Source of the DNA: a virus
Reading direction: 5' to 3' (one strand)
Length of the DNA stretch: 64,000 bases
Virus record (IMG/VR): IMGVR_UViG_3300005527_000058
Span: 1 to 64,000 of that record
Positions 33,065 through 41,973 of this stretch are shown here, in pieces. The translations under genes and the position numbers were made by a program. Position 1 is the first letter of the stretch, and each line of letters begins with the position of its first letter. The notes under the pieces were generated by a model. It did no database searches. It was not told the origin of the DNA and saw nothing but the letters and a program-made list of their open reading frames with translations.

Positions 33065-33865
33065 TTATAGGTAGTCAAACAAAACCGAACTTTCATTCCT
33101 TAATTTTCTAAGAGCCTTTTCTTTAATCTGTCTAACTCTTTCTTTAGTCAAATCAAAATCAGACCCAATGTCTTCTAACGTTCTTGGAGTACCAGTTAAC
33201 CCGAAATAATCACCAATGATAACTTTCTCACGTTCATCAAGAATGTTTAAAATTTCAAACATTTTTTGTTTCAACATGTCCTTACTATTGAATACCTCAT
33301 CAGGCATTTCAGCATCATCGTTTTTTATAATATCAACCAATGTATCACCATCTTCATTGATATTCATATCTAAATCAATCATGCTTGGTAAGTTTTGAAA
33401 TTTATCATCTAATTTACCCCCATTGGATTCAATCTCTTTTTTTGCCTTATGTAAATCTTGTACAACGTTAACTGGGAGTCTTATTGTTCTCGCATTATCA
33501 TTTAAAGATTGTAAAATTGATTGTTTAACCCACCAAACCGCATAAGAAATAAATCTAAGGTCTTTACCCCAATCAAAATTTTTAATCGCTTTCATTAAAC
33601 CTAAATTACCTTCAGCAACTAAGTCAGGAAAATCTAAACCTTGATTTTGATATTGTTTAGCAACCGTGATAACAAAACGTAAATTACCCTCTAATAATTC
33701 TTTATACACCCTTTCTTTTTGAGTATCGGAAAGATTTCCTGTCTTCATTAGATTGGAAAGCTCTCTTTCTCTTTCAGGTGTCATAACTTTTATCTTACGA
33801 ATATCTTTAAGATAAAGTTGGATTTCTTCTTGATTAATCGGAATTGATAAGTTTTTCTCTTTCAT
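33065..33865 (-). CDS. sigma-70 family RNA polymerase sigma factor
   Basis: The 266-aa protein has sigma region 1.2 (IQLYLKDIRKIKVMTPERE), region 2 with GNLRFVITVAKQYQNQGL and DLVAEGNLGLMKAIKNF, RFISYAVWWVKQSI (2.4), region 3 (IRLPVNVVQDLHKA) and region 4 ending LTKERVRQIKEKALRKLR. It resembles the short RpoD of Bacteroidota in size and layout. It may redirect host RNA polymerase to late phage promoters. The two best promoter matches here are of the host-type consensus. Confidence 0.93.
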   Translation of the reverse strand: MKEKNLSIPINQEEIQLYLKDIRKIKVMTPERERELSNLMKTGNLSDTQKERVYKELLEGNLRFVITVAKQYQNQGLDFPDLVAEGNLGLMKAIKNFDWGKDLRFISYAVWWVKQSILQSLNDNARTIRLPVNVVQDLHKAKKEIESNGGKLDDKFQNLPSMIDLDMNINEDGDTLVDIIKNDDAEMPDEVFNSKDMLKQKMFEILNILDEREKVIIGDYFGLTGTPRTLEDIGSDFDLTKERVRQIKEKALRKLRNESSVLFDYL

Positions 33866-33869
33866 ATTA

Positions 33870-34403
33870 TTATAGTTGTTTTGCGTAATTATCTAAAATA
33901 GTTTTCTCTTGTTTGGTTAATGACTTAATACCGACATCTCTAATTTTATCAAGAATATCATTAACTGAAGGTTCATAAGATTTTGACCTTAATTTCTCAA
34001 TTTCATCATCTTCTTCATCAAAATCTTCATGTATTAAATCTTCAAACATCTCATTAATCCTATTTATTTTAGAAATATTTGTAGGTTTAATTACTAAAGG
34101 AGTATTCCCAAATAAATGCTTGTCAACCTCTTTTCCAAAACCTGAAGCCATATTTTCTTTATCCAAAGGTAGTAACATAAATGGAATATTTTCCACCTCA
34201 AACATAATTTTAATGAATTCAGATAAATTTTTAAATTTTTCATCTGATGTGAATACATATACCGCCGATTGTGGTCCGTAATAATATCTCACATCAGTTG
34301 ACAACGCTAACATTGATATTTCTTCACCTAACGTTGTAACAAACTTATCTTGGTCTTCATCAACAGCAAAAACGAATAAGATGTATGTGTTTTTTGTTTT
34401 CAT
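33870..34403 (-). CDS. protein of unknown function with a DUF6576-like tail
   Basis: From the ATG at 34403 (MKTKNTYILFVFAVDEDQDK) the protein is 177 aa. The first 100 residues look like an alpha/beta domain. The C-terminus (NDILDKIRDVGIKSLTKQEK) resembles a short C-terminal helix-turn-helix of Bacteroidota rhomboid-family and other proteins; this is by eye. It lies between the SbcC and sigma genes. Confidence 0.55.
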   Translation of the reverse strand: MKTKNTYILFVFAVDEDQDKFVTTLGEEISMLALSTDVRYYYGPQSAVYVFTSDEKFKNLSEFIKIMFEVENIPFMLLPLDKENMASGFGKEVDKHLFGNTPLVIKPTNISKINRINEMFEDLIHEDFDEEDDEIEKLRSKSYEPSVNDILDKIRDVGIKSLTKQEKTILDNYAKQL

Positions 34404-34450
34404 AGTCTTTATTTTTAACAAATATATAAACTTTTATCCAATCCCCCAAA

Positions 34451-36823
34451 CTATTGGGTCACAAAACTAACATTTTCTTCCTTCCTAATTTTAATTACAT
34501 TGTCAGCCCAATTTGTTACTAGTGGATTATGTGTAATTACAAATATTTTTTCAAAATATTCCTTAATTTTTGTAAAAAACTCAGAAACCATGTCCATATT
34601 CTCATTTGATATTTTACCAAACACCTCATCAAAGACGATAATGTTTGGTTTTGGTAACGAACAAATCTTACTTAAAACAGCTCTTAATGATAATGACGCA
34701 ATAGTTCGTTCATAACCAGAACCTGAAACCATATTCTTTTCAACCTGAGTATTGTTATCAATCATAACAAAATCCACTTCATTTTTATCGTTAATTCTAA
34801 TCTCCAATCTGAAGTGAGAACTATCCTCAAGTAATCTTTGTAATTCAGAATTAATCAATGGCATCATGGTTCTCATAATCATTTTGGTTATACCATTCTT
34901 ACCATAAATTTCTAAATATATTTTGTATACCTTTTCTTTTTCACTCTCCTCTTCAATTTTTTTAATCTTATCAAGGTTATTATTAATCTCTTGAGTTAGA
35001 GTTTCTATTTTGTAATTTCCTGTTGAAATGGTCTTTTCTGTTGCACTTTTTAATGTACTAAGTTCATCCATTCTCAAACTTGATTTCACCAATAAACCAT
35101 CAATTCTCTCGTTATCCTTAATCTTATCCTGAATCTCGTTATATTTTTTAATCTTATCTCTCAGGTTATTAATTTTTAGGTCACAACTTTCAATATTAAG
35201 TTCATATTTTTCTTTGATAAGTTTGTTCTTTTCATACTCATCAAATTCTTTTTTTAACCTTACAAAAGTTTGTTCCATGCTTGATAAAACCTGCATTGTG
35301 GTCCAAATAGTATCTTTTTGCCCGATAAATCCGTCAAGTTCCGCAATTTTTGCATTGGTAATTGCCGCATTCATTAACTCAATACCACAATGTTCGCATT
35401 TAATTCCACCCTCAACTGAAGTTTTTAACTTCTCAACTTCTTCTATTTTGGTTTCAAGTTGAATTAACTCTTTATTAAGTTTAGCATATTCTTCCTTAAC
35501 CTCATCATGCTTGTCCTCTTTATAAAACTCACTTGGTTCAACAACATTAAGTTCTTCAATTTGTTTGATAATACCCTCTTTTGTCTTTTCAAGTGTCTCA
35601 ATCTCAGTTGTTACGGTTGTTGGTATTAATGAACTTATTTCAGTATCAATATCAGTATGTTTTTGTTTCAATAAATCATCACGATATTCTTGTCCTTTGA
35701 TAATCCTGTTTTGGATATCAATCAATGTTGTATTAGCAGTTTCAATCTCAACTTTTAACTCATCAATTGATTTCTGTTTTTCCTCATTATCACTTTTAAG
35801 TTTTTCACTACTATAGACATTTGATATCATGGACTTGGAGAACTCTCCATAGATTTCTTTACCAATCTCTTCTTTTCTTTTTAAGAACTCAAGACCCATA
35901 AATCTTGATAGGACCTGACCTCTAGCCGTTGGTTTTGAGTCAATCAGGTCCTCCAAGTTTGTTGCGGTGGTAAGAATCGTCATTAAGAAATCTTCTTTTG
36001 TACCAATAGATGTCTTAATAAATTTTTCAGTTTCCCTTCTCTGTTCACCAGTGAAATTTTGTAAGCTACCATCAGATAATCTTTTGTAGAAATCCAACTC
36101 AGTTTTAACATTCCAATCACCACTCTTAGATTTTTTACGCTCAATGTTTCTTAGGATGATATATTCCTCACCATCTATTAATACCTCACCTTTAACCGCA
36201 ACCTTGTTCTTATCTGTAAATCTATTAAAGATTTCTTCTGCTTTAGTTGTCTTCGTTGTTTCGTTAAAGAATAAGAATAATAATAAATCCACGGTAAGGA
36301 CCGTCTTACCTCCAAAGTTAGGTGGATTTGATTCCACCACCGATATCCCACTACACTTATCAAAATCAATCTTTTGATTCTCACCATAAGAAAGGAAGTT
36401 TGAAAACTCAATATTCTTAATGAACCATCTTTTAAATGGTTGAGCCTCATCATCGTTCAATGACATTTTGTTGTCAACTGCGGAATCAATATCTAAAACT
36501 TTATCTAAATAATCATCTAAATTCTTGTTTTCTAGATATTGTTTAGCTAATTCTTGTTGATAATTTTTATCCAAGATATTGAATGAGATGTCAACATTAT
36601 GGGTTGTTTCCTTATCAACTTTGGTTTTAGTAATTACATTAACATTAGTTGTTTCATATTTCTTTTGGAAATAGTGTCTAACACTTTTAATCTTCTCTTG
36701 TGTAAAGTTTTCAGCGTAGTCCTCCCATACCACTTGGACATATGGGTTATCTAAAGTTGTTAATGTTACTTCTTCTGTCATTTTTGTATAATTAAATTTT
36801 GGTGGTGGATTAAATAAATCCAT
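34451..36823 (-). CDS. sbcC: SbcC/Rad50-like ATPase (T4 gp46 type)
   Basis: The 790-aa protein has an SMC-like ATPase head split by a long coiled coil. The N-head motif is IEFSNFLSYGENQ followed by the Walker A equivalent ESNPPNFGGKT near 164-174, the zinc hook is CEHCG near 474, and Walker B is IIVFDEVF near 728 with a signature MVSGSGYERT before it. It forms a nuclease complex with the SbcD-like protein for DNA-end processing and recombination-dependent replication. An extra 120-residue N-terminal domain precedes the ATPase head. The P-loop has Asn where Gly is usual at the first position. Confidence 0.9.
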   Translation of the reverse strand: MDLFNPPPKFNYTKMTEEVTLTTLDNPYVQVVWEDYAENFTQEKIKSVRHYFQKKYETTNVNVITKTKVDKETTHNVDISFNILDKNYQQELAKQYLENKNLDDYLDKVLDIDSAVDNKMSLNDDEAQPFKRWFIKNIEFSNFLSYGENQKIDFDKCSGISVVESNPPNFGGKTVLTVDLLLFLFFNETTKTTKAEEIFNRFTDKNKVAVKGEVLIDGEEYIILRNIERKKSKSGDWNVKTELDFYKRLSDGSLQNFTGEQRRETEKFIKTSIGTKEDFLMTILTTATNLEDLIDSKPTARGQVLSRFMGLEFLKRKEEIGKEIYGEFSKSMISNVYSSEKLKSDNEEKQKSIDELKVEIETANTTLIDIQNRIIKGQEYRDDLLKQKHTDIDTEISSLIPTTVTTEIETLEKTKEGIIKQIEELNVVEPSEFYKEDKHDEVKEEYAKLNKELIQLETKIEEVEKLKTSVEGGIKCEHCGIELMNAAITNAKIAELDGFIGQKDTIWTTMQVLSSMEQTFVRLKKEFDEYEKNKLIKEKYELNIESCDLKINNLRDKIKKYNEIQDKIKDNERIDGLLVKSSLRMDELSTLKSATEKTISTGNYKIETLTQEINNNLDKIKKIEEESEKEKVYKIYLEIYGKNGITKMIMRTMMPLINSELQRLLEDSSHFRLEIRINDKNEVDFVMIDNNTQVEKNMVSGSGYERTIASLSLRAVLSKICSLPKPNIIVFDEVFGKISNENMDMVSEFFTKIKEYFEKIFVITHNPLVTNWADNVIKIRKEENVSFVTQ

Positions 36824-36829
36824 AGTTTA

Positions 36830-37087
36830 TTATCCTTCTTGGTCTGGTAATGTTTCATCAACGATTGTTGCATCTTCAACTTCTTCAGATTTTTCCATAA
36901 CAGAAACACCATTCTCAATCATGTCAACAACTTCCGCACCTTCAATTTCATTAAAGTTTTTCGCCAACTCATCAAACTTCATTTTCATTAACTCGTTATA
37001 AGTTTTCTGAAATTGTTTTTTTTCAATAGCAATTCGTTGATTTCTTTTAACAACTTTTTTTCTGTGTTCTTTAGCTTTCTTTCCCAT
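36830..37087 (-). CDS. small protein with basic N-terminus, acidic tail
   Basis: The 85-aa product starts MGKKAKEHRKKVVKRNQRIA and ends with an acidic tail (EEVEDATIVDETL). The charged bipartite layout suggests nucleic acid contact at the N-terminus. No family. It lies six bases upstream of the SbcC gene, so likely co-expressed. Confidence 0.55.
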   Translation of the reverse strand: MGKKAKEHRKKVVKRNQRIAIEKKQFQKTYNELMKMKFDELAKNFNEIEGAEVVDMIENGVSVMEKSEEVEDATIVDETLPDQEG

Positions 37088-37099
37088 TTTTATTTTAAA

Positions 37100-37507
37100 T
37101 TAACCATTAATAATTTCTTCACCATTCTCATCTTTAACAATATATGTTAACTCTTGTTTTTGATTTGACATTCTATTTTCCTCAAACCATTCTACAATTG
37201 CATTGATTGCCCATACAGCTCCTGATGAAAGTATACCATCAAAAAACCAAGAAATTTCATCAGCAATACCAAATAAAGAACTTACTGGTGAATATACACA
37301 AAATCCCAAAAAGAATCCACCCCATGTTGAGAAACACATTGGACAAGATATAATACCATGTAAAAATGTACCTAACTCACTAAATGGTGTTAGTTCATTC
37401 TCACCCCATTTTCTTAACCCATCCCTCAATCCTTGGAATATTGAGCCGTAAACCATAATGTTCATTAAACCATAACTTAAAATGAACCACGCTAATAATT
37501 GTACCAT
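37100..37507 (-). CDS. membrane protein with a CPMC motif
   Basis: The 135-aa product has two or three hydrophobic segments (VQLLAWFILSYGLMNIMVYG, WGGFFLGFCVYSPVSSLF, WFFDGILSSGAVWAINAIV) and an ISCPMCFSTWGGF patch like the DUF1360-type small phage membrane proteins. Function unknown. Confidence 0.6.
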   Translation of the reverse strand: MVQLLAWFILSYGLMNIMVYGSIFQGLRDGLRKWGENELTPFSELGTFLHGIISCPMCFSTWGGFFLGFCVYSPVSSLFGIADEISWFFDGILSSGAVWAINAIVEWFEENRMSNQKQELTYIVKDENGEEIING

Positions 37508-37511
37508 AACT

Positions 37512-38201
37512 TTATAAATTTTCGTTTATGTTTGAACCTTTCATATATACCGCACCTGTCGGATTTAATCTTGATTCTAATTGTTTAATAAGACCCTTCA
37601 AACCATCTATTTCGGTGTTCTTATCTTTCATTTCACTTCTTAACTTTTGTAATGTATCCTGAAGCATAATAACCTTATCATTTGGTTTTTCAACTTCCTT
37701 AATTACTTCCACCTCTTTGATAATTTCAACAGGTGGTTTGTCTAAAGCAATGTCTAAACTTCGTCTAAGTTCGTCTAATTTTTCATCCTTTTTAGACATT
37801 TCATTTTTTAACTCGGCAATAACTCCGCCAAGTTCATCTTCAGTTGTTTTGTCACTAATATACTCAACTTTTGTGACAACTTTTTCAACGGGTATTTCTT
37901 TAATAATTTCCTTCTCAATCACAACTTCAACAGGTACCTCAACAATCTTTTCTTTTTCAACAATAACTTCAACAGGTACCTCAACAATCCTATCAACAGG
38001 GACTTCCACTAGTTTTTCAACAATAACTTCTTTTATTAAGTCTTTTTCACCTTCATTAAGTGTTTTTCCCAAAAGTCCATACTTTTTTATGTCAAACCCT
38101 TGTTTGAAACACTGGGACACGAATAACTCAACATCATCAATATTATTTAATTTACAATAGTCAAGTATGTCTGAATTATATTTTGGATTAACATTATACA
38201 T
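37512..38201 (-). CDS. VEVPV-repeat coiled-coil protein
   Basis: The 229-aa protein starts MYNVNPKYNSDILDYCKLNN, then carries at least six degenerate copies of (I/V)VE(V/I)PVE(V/K)(V/I)(V/I)EKE in residues 60-115, followed by a coiled coil (KDEKLDELRRSLDIALD). It overlaps the SbcD start by eight bases and lies between the SbcD and SbcC genes. A scaffold or regulator of the nuclease complex is possible from context. Confidence 0.6.
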   Translation of the reverse strand: MYNVNPKYNSDILDYCKLNNIDDVELFVSQCFKQGFDIKKYGLLGKTLNEGEKDLIKEVIVEKLVEVPVDRIVEVPVEVIVEKEKIVEVPVEVVIEKEIIKEIPVEKVVTKVEYISDKTTEDELGGVIAELKNEMSKKDEKLDELRRSLDIALDKPPVEIIKEVEVIKEVEKPNDKVIMLQDTLQKLRSEMKDKNTEIDGLKGLIKQLESRLNPTGAVYMKGSNINENL

Positions 38202-38973
38202 TACTTAAAACCTCATCACCATTAATGATATCCTCAAATGATTTTATCTTAAATGATAAGAAAGGTTTAGGATTTTCCAAATCAACAAATTCATATTTAT
38301 CCTTTTCAACATCGTAAATTCCATATCCATGGTTCTTTATTGTTTCACCATAGTTTTGTTGAATGGTTGACCCTACCATGTATGCTTTCTTACCTCCTGG
38401 TATGTTGAATACTTGTCTTTTATGAATATCCCCACAAAGTACAATATCACAACCTGCAAACTTATCAGTTTCAAATCCTGTGTCAAATTTATACCCAATA
38501 TCGGTCGTTAATCCTTGTACTGGTCCGTGGAACAAACCAATCTTAACTTGGTCTGACTTTTGAATGTCGGGTGGAATGTTGTGGTCCATCAAAGAATAAA
38601 CACACCAATCAATATTTTGGTCTTCATATACACCTCTACTTTTTAAGTAAACAATGTTCTCATCTTGTAATGAATCAATAATAGGTGTTAGAGCGTCCAA
38701 TCTTGACATGTTGTTTTCCAAAAAGTCGTGGTTACCAATAATAAGAATTGTTTTTGCAATCTTTGAGCATTCAGTTAAAGTCCAAGCAACAAACTCAATA
38801 AGTTCAGGTGTCATTTGATTTTTAGAATGAACCAAATCACCAGTAAAAACAATTCTATCAGGTTTGATTTCCTTAAATTGTTCAAACATATCCACCAATA
38901 TCCCACGATATAAATCGTGGTCCCTGAAAAGTCGGATATGTAAGTCTGAAAAGTGTACTAATTTCTGTATCAT
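38194..38973 (-). CDS. sbcD: SbcD/Mre11-like nuclease (T4 gp47 type)
   Basis: The 259-aa protein has the Mre11 calcineurin-like motifs: FSDLHIRL near 8, FTGDLVHSKNQ near 43, IGNHDFLENN near 80, LFHGPVQG near 150 and CGDIHKR near 180. Two metal ions there drive the nuclease. It works with the SbcC-like protein. It is a minimal form without an obvious DNA-capping domain. Confidence 0.92.
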   Translation of the reverse strand: MIQKLVHFSDLHIRLFRDHDLYRGILVDMFEQFKEIKPDRIVFTGDLVHSKNQMTPELIEFVAWTLTECSKIAKTILIIGNHDFLENNMSRLDALTPIIDSLQDENIVYLKSRGVYEDQNIDWCVYSLMDHNIPPDIQKSDQVKIGLFHGPVQGLTTDIGYKFDTGFETDKFAGCDIVLCGDIHKRQVFNIPGGKKAYMVGSTIQQNYGETIKNHGYGIYDVEKDKYEFVDLENPKPFLSFKIKSFEDIINGDEVLSNV

Positions 38974-39203
38974 TACATTACAATTTTTGGTGGTTTACCC
39001 AAGTCATCATATTCGTCGGGTTTAATAGTGATAGGTTCAAATATAGGTGCGGTTTTTCTACCTAAATGTTTAAATGTATCAAGGTCAATCTCATCTTTAA
39101 CCTGACTCATCTTCTCAATAATTGGCGCTATATCTATATGTTTGTTCTCCAACTTCCCATATAGATATCCTTCCAACCAAATATAAAATTCCTTATGTGT
39201 CAT
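38973..39203 (-). CDS. small protein upstream of sbcD
   Basis: The 76-aa product (MTHKEFYIWLEGYLYGKLEN) overlaps the SbcD start by one base and the 47-aa gene by four bases (ATGA). Helical N-terminus, Lys/Pro-rich C-terminus. No family recognised. Confidence 0.55.
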   Translation of the reverse strand: MTHKEFYIWLEGYLYGKLENKHIDIAPIIEKMSQVKDEIDLDTFKHLGRKTAPIFEPITIKPDEYDDLGKPPKIVM

Positions 39204-39343
39204 ACCCCCATATTATATAAATTAGCTAATATCAACCGAGCCATTTTAAATTCTTTAACCCTATTTAATTTTAGACCATAAGTGTGTGCAATCACAACTA
39301 AATATGGTTTGACATCACTATATTTCATTTTACCAATTTCCAT
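39200..39343 (-). CDS. small protein, 47 aa
   Basis: An intact frame from the ATG at 39343 (MEIGKMKYSDVKPYLVVIAH) to TGA at 39200. It overlaps both neighbours by short TAATG- and ATGA-type junctions, which strongly supports it being translated. Helical and basic; function unknown. Confidence 0.6.
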   Translation of the reverse strand: MEIGKMKYSDVKPYLVVIAHTYGLKLNRVKEFKMARLILANLYNMGV

Positions 39344-39558
39344 TAATTATCAAATAATTTAAATTCTTCATTAACATGACCACAATCATCACATCTGTAT
39401 GTTGGGAATGGTACTATAGTGTCTTCAGAACTACCAGTTAATAACGCCGCAACTTTTTTAATTAAAACCACTTCTTTAAAATAGGTACTACCACATTCCT
39501 CACAAACTACCGTAGGTTGTTTCTTTAAGTCAATTCTAGGTTGTATTAAATCTTCCAT
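39343..39558 (-). CDS. small zinc-ribbon protein
   Basis: The 71-aa product has two CxxC pairs, CEECG near residue 19 and CDDCG near 56, with a VVL strand and PTYR spacing typical of a zinc ribbon. It ends in the operon with the 47-aa gene. Such small ribbons often bind nucleic acid or polymerase; no specific role can be given. Confidence 0.7.
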   Translation of the reverse strand: MEDLIQPRIDLKKQPTVVCEECGSTYFKEVVLIKKVAALLTGSSEDTIVPFPTYRCDDCGHVNEEFKLFDN

Positions 39559-39560
39559 AA

Positions 39561-39809
39561 TTAGTAATTTACTATTTCTTCTTCCTCATTTGTGTATTTT
39601 TGTTTAATCATTTCAGTATTAAACTGAAACTCGTCCGATAATGTACTTTCAGAACCCCCTTTAATGTTTTCTTCGTACATAATTTCGTTAAAATGTTCAA
39701 CAATTTCTTCTTCAGTTTTCCCTTCAAGTTCAGGATAATCTTCTAAGTTAATTTCAATTGGTCCATAAGATTCGTAAACCTCATAGGTTTTGGTCATGTA
39801 AAGTTTCAT
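39561..39809 (-). CDS. acidic protein of unknown function, 82 aa
   Basis: It starts MKLYMTKTYEVYESYGPIE and is strongly acidic (EEEIVEHFNEIMYEE). It has no recognised family and lies two bases before the zinc-ribbon gene. Confidence 0.6.
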   Translation of the reverse strand: MKLYMTKTYEVYESYGPIEINLEDYPELEGKTEEEIVEHFNEIMYEENIKGGSESTLSDEFQFNTEMIKQKYTNEEEEIVNY

Positions 39810-39895
39810 TTTATTATATATTTGATGTTTATTTTTCCAACTTCTTTATCCCACGATGTGTTATACCACCATGCAATTGTAATTGTAGATTCCAT
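39806..39895 (-). CDS. possible 29-aa ORF coupled to the next gene
   Basis: A frame of 29 residues (MESTITIAWWYNTSWDKEVG) runs from the ATG at 39895 to TGA at 39806 and overlaps the 82-aa gene start by four bases (ATGA). The coupling is the only support; it could be a leader peptide. Low confidence. Confidence 0.35.
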   Translation of the reverse strand: MESTITIAWWYNTSWDKEVGKINIKYIIK

Positions 39896-39918
39896 AGTCT
39901 AATAATATTAAATTTGTT

Positions 39919-40776
39919 TTATTTTGTCAAATACTTTGACATATCCATATCAAGTATTGTGTTTAAAACTTGTTTGGGGACTCTATATTCCTCATATTCA
40001 CCCTCATCACTTAAGTGAACAACAATACATCCATATATCTTAATGTTCTCGTATTTACTACCTTTCAACATATCTAAAAGTAATTTACCATAAAATGGTA
40101 ATTGAGTGAAGTAGTGTCCAAGTGCGGTATCATCCAAGTTATTGAAGGGGTATTTCATCTTTTTGGTAAAGTGATTCGCTTCAAAGTTCTTCTTCTTATT
40201 TGTCTTCCAATCTGTTACCACAATACCTACCTCTGTTTTGTCTTTATTAAAGAACAACCACTTCTTATCAGGTTGTCCAACATATCCAAGTTCATTACTT
40301 CCTAACACAATTTCAGTATCCAATAGAACACCTTCTCTTTCTAACATCAATTCCAAATATCTACTACCCGCAGATATCATAGAATCCCCTTTTAATATCT
40401 GAGTAAAATCAACCTCAAATATTGGTTCCCTCACTTCTTTGTCCAAACCAAACATCTCAACTGACTTCTTCTCCAAAAAATAGTGGACTCTGGAACCCAT
40501 ATTTGTGGAATATGTACCAGCTTGGGACCATTCCTTCAATAACCTCTCTTTCTCAACAGGGTCTCCAGCGGCTTTCTTATCAGCAATTCCATCAGAGTCA
40601 AACTCAGTATAAAAAAGTTTCATAACTTTTGATACAGATGGCCAATCAGACCTTAACTCACCTTTCTTATCTAACATCGTATAAGTGTGTGTGTCCTCAA
40701 CGAATGTTAATTGTAGTTCTTCTTGTTTCTTTTTGATTATTTCATTAATCTCATCTCTAATCTCGTATAAATTCAT
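39919..40776 (-). CDS. PD-(D/E)XK nuclease-like protein
   Basis: The 285-aa protein begins with helices then FVEDTHTYTM and SVSKVMKLFY, and has the catalytic-type pair YVGQPDKKWLF (Asp) and VVTDWKTNKKK (Asp, then Lys) near residue 170-200, as in RecB/Cas4-type exonucleases. It is adjacent to and overlaps primase by four bases. It may process recombination or replication intermediates. No Fe-S cysteine cluster is seen. Confidence 0.7.
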   Translation of the reverse strand: MNLYEIRDEINEIIKKKQEELQLTFVEDTHTYTMLDKKGELRSDWPSVSKVMKLFYTEFDSDGIADKKAAGDPVEKERLLKEWSQAGTYSTNMGSRVHYFLEKKSVEMFGLDKEVREPIFEVDFTQILKGDSMISAGSRYLELMLEREGVLLDTEIVLGSNELGYVGQPDKKWLFFNKDKTEVGIVVTDWKTNKKKNFEANHFTKKMKYPFNNLDDTALGHYFTQLPFYGKLLLDMLKGSKYENIKIYGCIVVHLSDEGEYEEYRVPKQVLNTILDMDMSKYLTK

Positions 40777-41672
40777 CGCATATTATAATAATATTCATTT
40801 ATTTCCCCTCTTAAATCGGCAACATCCGAATCTCCCGTTAATTTTATAATCTTAACTCTACCATATAAATCACCACCATTTAAATTGTGGTATAACTTGG
40901 TGGCATCACTCCAAGCGTCACTATCCAAACATATTATGATGTTACCTTTGGCTTTATTATATATCGTTTCAAATAGTAAATCCGACATATGTTTACCAAG
41001 CATTGCAATACTATTGGGTAAGAACACCGAATCAAACGCGCCTTCAACCAAATAGATATCTTTGTTCCAATCAATTAGGTTTTCGTTAAAGATTATCTTA
41101 TCTTTTTCAGCCTCTGGGTTCTTGTATTTAGCTTTGGTGTGGGGGTCCCAACTTCTCGCAATATAATAGTTCAATTCACCTTTCTTATCATATGACGGAA
41201 CAACTATTCTACCTGAATGACTACCCTTATCACAAAACCCAATCCCATACTTTTCAATTATATCATTAGTAATACCTCTACTTTTAAGATAGTTATATGC
41301 CTGTTGATATATAGGGTATCTTGGGTTTGAATCCTTGAAGAGGGTGAAATTTGGTGGTAATGTTAATTTTTTAACTTTCTTTTCTTTGGGTTTATTTTCC
41401 TCTGGTTGGAGGATTTTATAAACCTTTTTTTGTTTACGATTACCATATTTATCAAACAACTTACCCAAAGGTCCGTGAGTCCCCTCGCTATCGCCGCAAG
41501 ACCAACATTTATAAACATGTGAGAAATAATTAACCTCAAGATTACCCTTGTGTCTATCCTCATCACAAACAGGACAATCAAATGAGATTTGACCCCTATG
41601 TTCGTAGTGAAGTTTCTCATCACCCAAAATTTCTTTGAGCAATTCAACCAATATTTCTTTATCGTCTGACAT
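40773..41672 (-). CDS. DNA primase, zinc finger plus Toprim
   Basis: From the ATG at 41672 (MSDDKEILVELLKEIL) the protein is 299 aa. It has a CHC2-type zinc finger (CPVCDEDRHKG then YKCWSCG), a middle region with RGITNDIIEKYGIGF, and a Toprim domain with IYLVEGAFDSVF (Glu) and IICLDSDAWSDA (Asp-x-Asp). It makes RNA primers. There is no fused helicase domain, so the replicative helicase is elsewhere. It diverges from the surface-protein cluster. Confidence 0.9.
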   Translation of the reverse strand: MSDDKEILVELLKEILGDEKLHYEHRGQISFDCPVCDEDRHKGNLEVNYFSHVYKCWSCGDSEGTHGPLGKLFDKYGNRKQKKVYKILQPEENKPKEKKVKKLTLPPNFTLFKDSNPRYPIYQQAYNYLKSRGITNDIIEKYGIGFCDKGSHSGRIVVPSYDKKGELNYYIARSWDPHTKAKYKNPEAEKDKIIFNENLIDWNKDIYLVEGAFDSVFLPNSIAMLGKHMSDLLFETIYNKAKGNIIICLDSDAWSDATKLYHNLNGGDLYGRVKIIKLTGDSDVADLRGEINEYYYNMR

Positions 41673-41757
41673 TACACCTAAAATAAGAATAAATAATATA
41701 TGAATCAACCTTCACAAGTTTTTGACCTCCTTTATATTTATTTTAAAAACAAAATAA

Positions 41758-41973
41758 ATGCCGACGCAAATAACCATAAACACAATTTCGGGAGTTCAAC
41801 CATACGATATATACATATGTGATGACCCAATCACAACTTGCATATATATAAGTACAATTTCAACTGTTCCTTATGTATTTAACGTACCTACATTATTGGA
41901 TGGTCAATCATCATATAATTTAAAAATTGTGGATAATAACGGTTGCTCGGTTGAAGAAAATTTAATACCATAA
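41758..41973 (+). CDS. stand-alone N-terminal domain of the giant repeat protein
   Basis: The 71-aa product (MPTQITINTISGVQPYDIYIC) aligns with the N-terminus of the 1750-aa protein at 44112 ([15 protein letters not shown] then CVLI). Both continue with a hydrophobic VPYVFNVPTLLD-type strand and a KI.DNNGC ending. It overlaps the following gene by one base. It may be an attachment module that mounts the surface proteins on the virion. Confidence 0.7.
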   Translation: MPTQITINTISGVQPYDIYICDDPITTCIYISTISTVPYVFNVPTLLDGQSSYNLKIVDNNGCSVEENLIP

